This document shows, piece after piece, positions 40,454 through 51,400 of a stretch of DNA of 64,000 nt. The stretch spans positions 2,914,001-2,978,000 of the forward strand of contig CM074764.1 of assembly GCA_037355855.1 (NCBI GenBank). Reading direction: 5' to 3'. A program made the translations under genes and the position numbers. Positions within the stretch are counted from its first letter, which is position 1, and each line of letters opens with the position of its first letter. This DNA comes from Pseudo-nitzschia pungens. Taxonomy: Eukaryota; Bacillariophyta; Bacillariophyceae; Bacillariales; Bacillariaceae. The notes beneath the pieces are model-generated. The model saw only the letters and a program-made list of their open reading frames with translations, was not told where the DNA came from and did not search any database.

Positions 40454-43239
40454 TAAACAAGTACCCTAACGTCTTCAATGGAGAACTAGGGAAGTATCCA
40501 CACAAGAAGATCTCGCTAAGATTAAAGCCCGGATCCAAGCCTATACACAAGAAGCCTTACCCAGTTGCATACAAAAGAGAAGACCTATTCAAAAGGGAGC
40601 TCCAGAATCTTTGTAATGATGGAGTCCTCAAGCGTTGCACTGGACCGGCCCAATGGGCATTCCCAACCTTCATAGTAACAAAGAAAGACAACAGGGTCCG
40701 ATGGGTATCAGACTTCAGAGAACTCAATGAACTACTTGAAAGACGTCCTTATCCAATACCTAGGATACAGGATATCATGAACAAGAGGGGCAAGTACACT
40801 CACTTCACCAAGATTGACTTGTCCATGCAATACTACTGCTTCGAACTAGATGACGCAAGCAAGAAGCTCTGTACCATAGTCACCCCTTATGGTTGCTATG
40901 AATACCAAAGACTACCAATGGGTGTCAAAGTCTCTCCAGATGTTGCTCAGCAACTAATGGAAGATATCCTGCAAGACACCGACTGCACTGTTTATATTGA
41001 TGATATAGGCGTCTGGACCAATGGATCCTTTGACCTCCACATGAAGACCATTGACAAAATCCTAGACCGGCTCAACCAAAATGGACTCAAGTGCAACCCA
41101 CTCAAGTGTGATTGGGCTGTACAAGAGACTGACTTCCTGGGCTACTGGATGACTCCCACAGCAGTTAAGCCATGGAGAAAGAAAATCGAAGCCATCTTAG
41201 AAATGGATAGACCTCGAACTATAACTCAAGTCAAGTCCTTCCTTGGAGCAGTTGGATACTACAGAGATATGTGGCCCCGAAGATCCCATGTCCTTGCTCC
41301 ACTCTTTGATATAACCGGGACCCCCAAGACTCCTCAAGCAGCCACCATCAAAGCCAAGCAAAGAAAAGCTCCTTCAGCCTTCACTTGGGGACCTGCTCAA
41401 GATAAAGCCTTCCAAGAGATGAAAGCAATGGTGGCAGCAGATGCGCTGAATACCTATCCAGACCTCAACAAGCCCTTTGAACTGTATACTGATGCCTCAG
41501 ACCTGCAGCTAGGCGCGGCCATAATACAAGATGGCAAGCCCATAGCCTATTGGTCTAAGAAACTCTCTGATGCCCAGAAGAATTACACTACCATGGAAAA
41601 AGAACTCCTCGCAATAGCCCTATGCTGCAAAGAGTACAGGAAAATGCTCCTTGGTGGAGTTATCAACGTATACACTGACCATAAGAACCTTACCTTCCGA
41701 ACACTTTCGGTCCAACGAGTCCTCCGCTGGAGACTATTCCTGGAAGAATTTGGCATTAACCTCACCTATGTTGAAGGCAAGAAGAATGTTCTTGCTGATG
41801 CCTTCTCCAGGCTCCCCCGGATGGATCCACCCACTGTGGGGAAGAAAGAAGCCCTTGGTAAGGGCACTCTCATTGATTTTTTGAAACTTGAAGTCCCCAA
41901 GCAAGATGAAGAACTGTTTTTAGCAGAGTTCCCGAACCTATTCAAGCACTTATGCAATGACGCAGATCAGGAATTATACACCTGTTTGCTGAACAATTAG
42001 TGTCTTATTAACCTACCAAACAACCAGGATCTGCAATGCCCGGTTAACTACTCCAACATCTATCTCCATCAACAGAGGGATCCAACCATCAAGTTCAAGA
42101 TTCAATCCAAAGCCTTCTTCTACCAAGAACTAGAGGGCAATAATATACTTTGCTACGCAAACCAATCCAATCCCGAATGCTGGAGAATCTACATCCCAGC
42201 ATCCCTCACCAATGATACCATTAAATGGTATCACCTCCTGTTGGGTCATTGTGGATCCACCAGATTACACCAAACTATATCAGCCCGCTTCTATGCTGAC
42301 AACTTAACCAGCCTATGCAAGTCCTACATATGCCCAGACCACTGCATCAAATACAAGAACCAGCACTCTAAATATGGCAAGCTCCCACCGAAAGAAGCCC
42401 CACTAGCACCATTCAACGAGGTGCATGTGGATCTTATAGGCCCATGGAAGATCACAGCTCAGGGCAAGAACTACAACTTTAAGGCCCTAACCTGTATCGA
42501 TCCGGTAACTAACCTCCTGGAGATTATCAGAATCAGAGACAAGTCCTCCCAGCACATATCCGACCAATTCAAGAACTGCTGGCTATCAAGATACCCAAGA
42601 CCTATCAAGTGTATCCATGATAATGGTGGTGAGTTCTTAGGAGCTGAATTTCAAACTACCCTCAAGCAGTATGGAATTCACTCAGTTCCTACAACAGTAA
42701 AGAACCCCCAGTCAAATGCCATATGCGAGCGCGTCCATCATACAGTGGCTGATATCCTACGAGTCCTTGTGCATGTTAATCCTCCACAAGCAAATACCAG
42801 AGCCAGTCAGCTCATGGATAATGCTCTCGCGACTTGCATGCATGCTTCCAGATGCGCTGTTAATGCTGCCTTACAGGCATCCCCTGGATCCCTTGTATTC
42901 AATTGGGACATGCTGATAGATCTACCTCTAACCTCCAACCTAATGGCACTACAGTAGCTACGACAGCAGGGTATTAATAAGGCTCTACTCAGAGACAATG
43001 CCAAGCACAGGGAACATACCTTTCAACCCAACGACAAGGTATGGATGCAAGAACCGGACCCGGACAAACTGCAGCCAAGACAAACTGGACCCTTCCTGAT
43101 CCAGCAAGTCAACGATAATGGCACAGTGAAATTGCAAAAAGCCCCCTCAATAGTTGAAACAGTGAACATCCGGAAGCTAACTCCCTACAAGGAGCCAGAG
43201 CTGGAGTCGGAGTCAACAACCATTCACTGGTCGGCTTAG
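40454..43239 (+). pseudogene. Element A pol, fragment 4 (RT to integrase) with nonsense codons
   Basis: It resumes at the TAAAC repeat and matches B pol to the C-terminus. RT (YIDDIGVW), RNase H (ELYTDASD) and integrase (HVDLIGPW, HDNGGEFLG) motifs are intact. The frame is stopped by TAG at 41998-42000, where B has GAG, and by TAG at 42955-42957, where B has CAG. Both are single-base nonsense changes, so A cannot make full Pol even without its insertions. Confidence 0.92.
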
Positions 43240-43269
43240 ACGTGGGGTTCGCTCAATCATGAGGCACTA

Positions 43270-43537
43270 TGTGACGGGCTAGCGTAGCTAGCAGTCATGA
43301 TTAAATAATTAATCGAATCCCACATGTAAGCCACCCGGCGCAACATACTGACCGGTGTTTGAATTCAAACTGTAAGCCGGACAGCCGAGCAATGCACGTG
43401 TGCCGATATTCAAATAGTAGCAAGGCATGCTCGTGTATATTCAAACGTTCACACGAAAATCGTTAAGCTCTCTTAAGAGTTAAAACTTTAGTCACAATTT
43501 TCATACCACTCCGAAATTTCTACTCTAGACCGTAACA
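43270..43537 (+). repeat. Element A 3' LTR
   Basis: 268 bp, followed by the TSD GGCGT at 43538-43542 and then element C gag. It pairs with the LTR at 19207-19474. Confidence 0.95.
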
Positions 43538-43855
43538 GGCGTCGCCTTCAGCGATTACCTGAAAGTCCTCAATGGTACCGAAAGACCAGAACTCTTCATC
43601 ATCTGGAAGAGAGATTTTGACCAGAAAATTGCTGGCAATGACAAACTCCAAGGAGACCAGAAACTGGACGTACTACAAAGGATCCTCTCTGGCGAGGCAC
43701 TGTCCCTCGTCCAGAGGACACTCGCTCAGACCTACTACGCTGAACCAAACCACAAGATCCACAATAACAAACTGGTGCAGAAAAAGATCCAGGAAATTGA
43801 AAAGCGCGATCAAGCCAGCAACATACTTTTATCAATGGTGCAAGACGCCACGGAA
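43538..43855 (+). pseudogene. Element C gag, middle fragment
   Basis: Begins with the duplicated GGCGT and continues the frame opened at 19100 (AFSDYLKVLNGTERPELFI... to SNILLSMVQDATE). It ends in the 18-bp target gtgcaagacgccacggaa (43838-43855), which is repeated at 60801-60818 after the LINE2 array. Confidence 0.75.
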
Positions 43856-46003
43856 TAATAATAATATACGTATTTAAATAACTTTAATCACCAAAGGTGA
43901 AACTAAATTACTCAGTCTGTAACCAGACTTTAACGTCGCCTCCATCATAGAGTCAGGACCCCAAGTGGCAGAACGACAAATTTTCAAACAAACCTTGAAG
44001 ATCAAGCAGGGAAAAGGACAAACAAGTCCCACAAAAGAGGGACTTGAGAGAAAGTGAAATGGGAATGAAGATATTGGGATAAGATCCAGTATCAAAAGGG
44101 ATGGGACAGGATAAGAAGCAGGAACAGAAGACAAAACCAAGGTACAAAGTGTAATCAACCCTGAGGTCCAGTAAGCCAGGCTCTGAGAAGAGCAGCCTCT
44201 TGTTGGTATGGCTGCACTGGTGGGACAGGCGCTGCATACTGCTTCCTTGCAAGGTGGATGGTTGCAAGCCACTGCCGCTTGGCAGTCAGGGTGTAACCTT
44301 GTAGGACGTGGAAAGGGGTTTGTAACAGGGAGTGTGACTGGGGAAGTGCACCAGCTGCACCAATTGCCAATTCTGAAGTGATGGAAGCATCAAGAGATTG
44401 GTGTTGTTCAGCATCAAGGGTACCCCCAGGACCATGGAGTCGTTCATTCCTATAAGTCCAAAGATCCCAGGAGGTAAGAAAGAACTGATGGATGACAGCT
44501 GTAGCCCAACGTTTGGGAGAGCGCTTGCTTCCAATGTGGGAGTAGTAGTCAGCCTGAATTTGGTACCAGCGAGGAGACCACCTACCAAGAAGCCAGTTGT
44601 GCCAGCCAATAGTCCTCTGTGCCCTGACAGCAGACGCAATTGCAAGTGAGTAGGATGATGGATAAATGGTCTGGCCCTTCCGAACTCTGGTGAGAAGATC
44701 CACAATGGCAACAACCAAGGATGGGTCAGTTTGTTCAACTTCAAGCCTCTTCTGCAGGGGTCCCTTGAAAGCTGACACACTGTGCTGTACTGCCCCAGTG
44801 TCCTTGCAGGAGAGCACATGAGAGACCTTCTCGTTGTCTGCATCACACAATGGGCACCGGGAGTGATCCTGATACTGGTAGTGAAGTAGTTGGTTGCCAA
44901 CACCAATGCATCCAGAAGCAAATTTGACAAACCACCGTTGCATGCCAGGAGGTAATCGCTTGAAGGCAGACAGATGGGCACACCAATGGATGGAACTCAA
45001 AACAGGTTGTGGAATGGGAATATCATGGTGGGTCTGCCAGTATTTAAGAAGAGGAGGACCAGAAATGGCAACATGCAGAGCATTCTGATCAAACCTTGAA
45101 CACTTGCATCCATTGAGAGAAAATGCCCAGGGCTCAAACACAAGTCTGGGATAGTGATGGGCCGAAGCTCTATGAACAGAGAGAAAGGCCTTTGCCATGC
45201 TGTCAACCTGATGATTGCGAAGGGCCCACCAATCAAGAAAGATTCCAGCTTGATGGCCCTGAACCCACTGAAAGTGCACAGAGATTGGCAGGGCAGAAAT
45301 CATGTTTCTGATGACATAAACATAATCAAAAGACTTCTGGGAAATAACCAAAGGCCAAGATCCCTGAGCCTGTTTGAGAGCTGTGTCACCATCCAGAGCA
45401 ATAGTGATAGAGCCAGAAGCAATATCAAAAAGATTCACCAGAGCAGTGCAACAGGTGAGAACTCCAATGATACCCGCCAGTTCACTCCTGTAGGATGACT
45501 GATCCTCAGGGGATCCACTGACAAAATTACAGCCAGTGAGGAACAATGAAGCAGTCTTGGTGGAGGTATTGGGTGACAAAATGAATGCAGAAGTTCCTCT
45601 GAGAAGGTCCGGATCAAATGACCCATCACAGACAGCACTGGCAATACCACTCTGGATAGCATCAACAAGGTGTTGACAGCCAGCCTGTGGTAGAGAATAT
45701 TTGTGGAGAAGTACCCTTGGAGACTCACAGAGTGCATCAAAGGCATCTACTGGGGAGTCTGGAAGAGAATCATATGGATTGTACTCCAGAGGATCCATGT
45801 CAGGAGGTTCGGAAACAAAGGCTGAGGACCCAACCACTCGAACAACTTGGCCACAGATAACAGGGCAGACAAGCACATCAGCGCAGGCTGGTTTGTCAGA
45901 AAGGCTTTCAGCAGTGACCCTGTATCTGCCCCTGCCCTGGGAGGTGCTCACAGTCCAGCCAGTAGAAGTTTTGAAGAATATTCTGTTGGTGGATGGAGAC
46001 AAA
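43856..46003 (-). pseudogene. Tandem LINE 3'-end unit 1 (truncated ORF2, 615 codons)
   Basis: Contains the last 615 codons of ORF2 (44155-46002): the RNase H domain (CDGSF, RSELAGI), the CPLC...H...C motif and the C-terminus, then the 3' UTR and tail. The 5' break is within 'ggatggagacaaa', directly joined to the tail of the next unit. The sequence at the break matches LINE1 better than the full LINE copy beside it. Confidence 0.9.
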
Positions 46004-48151
46004 TAATAATAATATACGTATTTAAATAACTTTAATCACCAAAGGTGAAACTAAATTACTCAGTCTGTATCCAGACTTTAACGTCGCCTCCATCATAGAG
46101 TCAGGACCCCAAGTGGCAGAACGACAAATTTTCAAACAAACCTTGAACATCAAGCAGGGAAAAAGACAAACAAGTCCCACAAAAGAGGGACTTGAGAGAA
46201 AGTGAAATGGGAATGAAGATATTGGGATAAGATCCAGTATCAAAAGGGATGGGACAGGATAAGAAGCAGGAACAGAAGACAAAACCAAGGTACAAAGTGT
46301 AATCAACCCTGAGGTCCAGTAAGCCAGGCTCTGAGAAGAGCAGCCTCTTGTTGGTATGGCTGCACTGGTGGGACAGGCGCTGCATACTGCTTCCTTGCAA
46401 GGTGGATGGTTGCAAGCCACTGCCGCTTGGCAGTCAGGGTGTAACCTTGTAGGACGTGGAAAGGGGTTTGTAACAGGGAGTGTGACTGGGGAAGTGCACC
46501 AGCTGCACCAATTGCCAATTCTGAAGTGATGGAAGCATCAAGAGATTGGTGTTGTTCAGCATCAAGGGTACCCCCAGGACCATGGAGTCGTTCATTCCTA
46601 TAAGTCCAAAGATCCCAGGAGGTAAGAAAGAACTGATGGATGACAGCTGTAGCCCAACGTTTGGGAGAGCGCTTGCTTCCAATGTGGGAGTAGTAGTCAG
46701 CCTGAATTTGGTACCAGCGAGGAGACCACCTACCAAGAAGCCAGTTGTGCCAGCCAATAGTCCTCTGTGCCCTGACAGCAGACGCAATTGCAAGTGAGTA
46801 GGATGATGGATAAATGGTCTGGCCCTTCCGAACTCTGGTGAGAAGATCCACAATGGCAACAACCAAGGATGGGTCAGTTTGTTCAACTTCAAGCCTCTTC
46901 TGCAGGGGTCCCTTGAAAGCTGACACACTGTGCTGTACTGCCCCAGTGTCCTTGCAGGAGAGCACATGAGAGACCTTCTCGTTGTCTGCATCACACAATG
47001 GGCACCGGGAGTGATCCTGATACTGGTAGTGAAGTAGTTGGTTGCCAACACCAATGCATCCAGAAGCAAATTTGACAAACCACCGTTGCATGCCAGGAGG
47101 TAATCGCTTGAAGGCAGACAGATGGGCACACCAATGGATGGAACTCAAAACAGGTTGTGGAATGGGAATATCATGGTGGGTCTGCCAGTATTTAAGAAGA
47201 GGAGGACCAGAAATGGCAACATGCAGAGCATTCTGATCAAACCTTGAACACTTGCATCCATTGAGAGAAAATGCCCAGGGCTCAAACACAAGTCTGGGAT
47301 AGTGATGGGCCGAAGCTCTATGAACAGAGAGAAAGGCCTTTGCCATGCTGTCAACCTGATGATTGCGAAGGGCCCACCAATCAAGAAAGATTCCAGCTTG
47401 ATGGCCCTGAACCCACTGAAAGTGCACAGAGATTGGCAGGGCAGAAATCATGTTTCTGATGACATAAACATAATCAAAAGACTTCTGGGAAATAACCAAA
47501 GGCCAAGATCCCTGAGCCTGTTTGAGAGCTGTGTCACCATCCAGAGCAATAGTGATAGAGCCAGAAGCAATATCAAAAAGATTCACCAGAGCAGTGCAAC
47601 AGGTGAGAACTCCAATGATACCCGCCAGTTCACTCCTGTAGGATGACTGATCCTCAGGGGATCCACTGACAAAATTACAGCCAGTGAGGAACAATGAAGC
47701 AGTCTTGGTGGAGGTATTGGGTGACAAAATGAATGCAGAAGTTCCTCTGAGAAGGTCCGGATCAAATGACCCATCACAGACAGCACTGGCAATACCACTC
47801 TGGATAGCATCAACAAGGTGTTGACAGCCAGCCTGTGGTAGAGAATATTTGTGGAGAAGTACCCTTGGAGACTCACAGAGTGCATCAAAGGCATCTACTG
47901 GGGAGTCTGGAAGAGAATCATATGGATTGTACTCCAGAGGATCCATGTCAGGAGGTTCGGAAACAAAGGCTGAGGACCCAACCACTCGAACAACTTGGCC
48001 ACAGATAACAGGGCAGACAAGCACATCAGCGCAGGCTGGTTTGTCAGAAAGGCTTTCAGCAGTGACCCTGTATCTGCCCCTGCCCTGGGAGGTGCTCACA
48101 GTCCAGCCAGTAGAAGTTTTGAAGAATATTCTGTTGGTGGATGGAGACAAA
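46004..48151 (-). pseudogene. Tandem LINE 3'-end unit 2, chimera of unit 1 and the full copy
   Basis: Same length as unit 1; its ORF2 remnant (46303-48150) translates to the same 615 residues. Its first ~165 bp (3' UTR: 'gtatccagac', 'ttgaacatc', 'aaaaagacaa') agree with the full LINE at 48152 onward. Everything after that agrees with unit 1. This switch is the mark of an unequal crossover. Confidence 0.88.
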
Positions 48152-48450
48152 TAATAATAATATACGTATTTAAATAACTTTAATCACCAAAGGTGAAACT
48201 AAATTACTCAGTCTGTATCCAGACTTTAACGTCGCCTCCATCATAGAGTCAGGACCCCAAGTGGCAGAACGACAAATTTTCAAACAAACCTTGAACATCA
48301 AGCAGGGAAAAAGACAAGCAAGTCCCACAAAATAGGGACTTGAGAGAAAGTGAAATGGGAATGAAGATATTGGGATAGGATCCAGTATCAAAAGGGATGG
48401 GACAGGATAAGAAGCAGGAACAGAAGACAAAACCAAGGTACAAAGTGTAA

Positions 48451-51400
48451 TCAACCCTGAGGTCCAGTGAGCCAGGCTCTGAGAAGAGCAGCCTCTTGTT
48501 GGTATGGCTGCACTGGTGTGACAGGCGCTGCATATTGCTTCCTTGCAAGGTGGATGGTTGCAAGCCACTGCCTCTTGGCAGGCAGGGTGTAACCTTGTAG
48601 GACTTGAAAAGGTGTTCGTAGAAGGGAGTGTGACTGGGGAAGTGCACCAGCTGCACCAATTGCCAATTCTGAGGTGATGGAAGCATCAAGAGATTGGTGT
48701 TGTTCAGCATCAAGGGTACCCCCAGGACCATGGAGTCGTTCATTCCTATAAGTCCAAAGATCCCAGGAGGTAAGAAAGAACTGATGGATGATAGCTGTAG
48801 CCCAACGTTTGGGAGAGCGCTTGCTTCCAATGTGGGAGTAGTAGTCAGCCTGGATGTGATACCAGCGAGGAGACCACCTACCAAGAAGCCAGTTGTGCCA
48901 GCCAATAGTCCTCTGTGCCCTGACAGCAGACGCAATTGCAAGTGAGTAGGATGATGGATAAATGTTCTGGCCCTTCCGAACTCTGGTGAGAAGATCCACA
49001 ATGGCAACAACCAAGGATGGATCAGTTTGTTCAACTTCAAGCCTCTTCTGCAGTGGTCCCTTGAAAGCTGACACACTGTGCTGTATTGCCCCAGGATCCT
49101 TGCAGGAGAGCACATGAGACACCTTCTCGTTGTCTGCATCACACAATGGGCACCTGGAGTGATCCTGATACTGGTAGTGAAGTAGTTGGTTGCCAACACC
49201 AATGCAGCCAGAAGCAAACTTGACAAACCACCTTTGCATGCCAGGAGGTAAACGCTTGAAGGCATTCAGATGGGCACACCAATGGATGGAACTCAAAACA
49301 GGTTGGGGAATGGGAATGTCATGGTGGGTCTGCCAATATTGAAGAAGAGGAGGACCAGAAATGGCAACATGCAAGGCATTTTGATCAAACCTTGAGCACT
49401 TGCTTCCATTGAGAGAAAAAGCCCAGGGCTCAAACACAAGTCTGGGATAGTGATGGGCAGAAGCGTTATGGGCAGAGAGAAATGCCTTTGCCATGCTGTC
49501 AACCTGATGATTGCGAAGGGCCCACCAATCAAGAAAGATTCCAGCTTGATGGCCCTGAACCCACCGAAAGTGCACAGAGATTGGCAGGGCAGAAATCATG
49601 TTTCTGATGACATAAACATAATCAAAAGACTTCTGGGAAATAACCAATGGCCATGATCCCTCAGCCTGTTTGAGAGCTGTGTCACCATCCAGAGCAATAG
49701 TGATAGAGCCAGAAGCAATATCAAAAAGACTCACCAGAGCAGTGCAGCAGGTGAGAACACCAATGATTCCTGCCAGTTCACTCCTGTAGGATGATTGATC
49801 CTCAGGGGATCCACTGACAAAATTACAGCCAGTGAGGAACAAAGAAGCAGACTTGGTGGAGGTATTAGGTGACAGAACGAATGCAGAAGTTCCTCTGAGA
49901 AGGTCCGGATCAAATGAACCATCACAAACAGCACTGGCAGTACCACTCTGGATAGCATCAGCAAGGTGCTGACAGCCAGCCTGTGGTAGGGAATATTTGT
50001 GGAGAAGTACCCTTGGAGACTCACAGAGTGCATCAAAGGCATCTGCCGGAGAGTCTGGAAGAGAATCAAATGGATTGTACTCCAGAGGATTCGTATCAGG
50101 AGGTTCAGAAACAAAGGCTGAAGACCCAACAACGCGGACAACTTGGCCACAAATAACAGGGCAGACAAGCACATCAGCGCAGGCTGGTTTGTCAGAAAGG
50201 ATTTCAGCAGTGACCCTGTATCTGCCCCTGCCTTGGGAGATGCTCACCATCCAGCCAGTAGAATTTTTGAAGAATATTCTATTGGTGGATAGAGACATAA
50301 ACCAAGGCCAAAGAGAAGCCGTCTGGGGAGAGAGCCAATGCCCAAGATGAAAAGAAGGAGCTAGTGCCCTGGCTGCAGGGGGTGGACAGGGGGGAAGAAA
50401 ACTGGTCTGAAGAGCCTTAGTCCATAAGCGCTGTGCTGCTGGAGGCCAAGATGGAGGACATCTCGGCCAGTCAAGATGATCCCTCAAGTGATTGGAGGAT
50501 GTCAGCTGGAAAGCCATGGGAGAGAGTCTCTTCCCATCTGGAGTACAAATGTCAGCAAGGGAGATAGCCTTGAGTGACATGCGCATGTGATTCAAGAGGG
50601 ACAAGTCAGCACCTCTGAAGCCAGCGTTGACAAAGGCTTGCATGAGATAGCAGTCATTGGAACGTAGCAGGGGAAGATCTGGGAAGTCTTCAAACAAGCT
50701 CACAGGGTGAACAGAGAAAAACTTCCACACATGTTTGTACCAGCAAGGAGTGACATAGGAAGCAAAAGGATGATATGGTGTGACACCAAGATGGAGAGGA
50801 ATGCCAAGTTCGAGCCGTAGAGACTCAGCAGTTAGCCTGAGAATCCTACCAGTTTGGGAGGACCTGACAGATTCCTGAAAGAGGGTGGCAATATGACTGA
50901 ACTCTTGGAGGAGGTAGGGGTGAATGAAACCAAAGCCTTGATAGAGGGAAGGACCATAGAATACATGTCTGGGAAATGTCCGTGACATCCCTGCTTTATT
51001 CAGCACAGGAACAAGAGCTGGGTGAATTATCTTAGTCCAAGTGGCCTCATCAAGTTGCGTGACAGGCATGGGGTATTCAACAGACTTCATGAAAGAATAC
51101 TTGAATGTGTAGAGGGATGCCCTCTTCTCACACTTGGAAGCCTTGAGCTGAGAGCCAAAAGACTGAGACTGTGACTTCATGTGAGCAATCTGTGCTTCCT
51201 CATTGCCATCCATGGAGATAAAAACCCCAAGGGTCTTGTCAGCATGGTCAACTTCAAAACGATCCAGGGTAGCGCGATTGCCATTCTTATCAGCAACAGA
51301 GAAGTCACCGGGCATGTCAGCAATGGAGCGATAGTCCCAACCGGATCCATTCCATTTGAAATCAATCAAATAACAGAAGGATTTGGCAGGTTCAATCGCA

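Larger units (their letters stand above)
19207..43537 (+). mobile_element. Element A: Ty3/gypsy LTR retrotransposon, disrupted by four insertions, TSD GGCGT
   Basis: Two 268-bp LTRs (19207-19474 and 43270-43537) of the form TGTGAC...GTAACA are flanked by GGCGT at 19202-19206 and 43538-43542. By eye they differ at two positions. Between them lie gag and a pol in Ty3/gypsy order. The body is interrupted by a hairpin MITE, LTR stub E, a 12-kb LINE and the whole of element B, each bounded by its own duplicated target. Removing these leaves an element of about 5.7 kb, the same size as B. Two in-frame TAG codons in pol show that it is dead. Confidence 0.93.
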
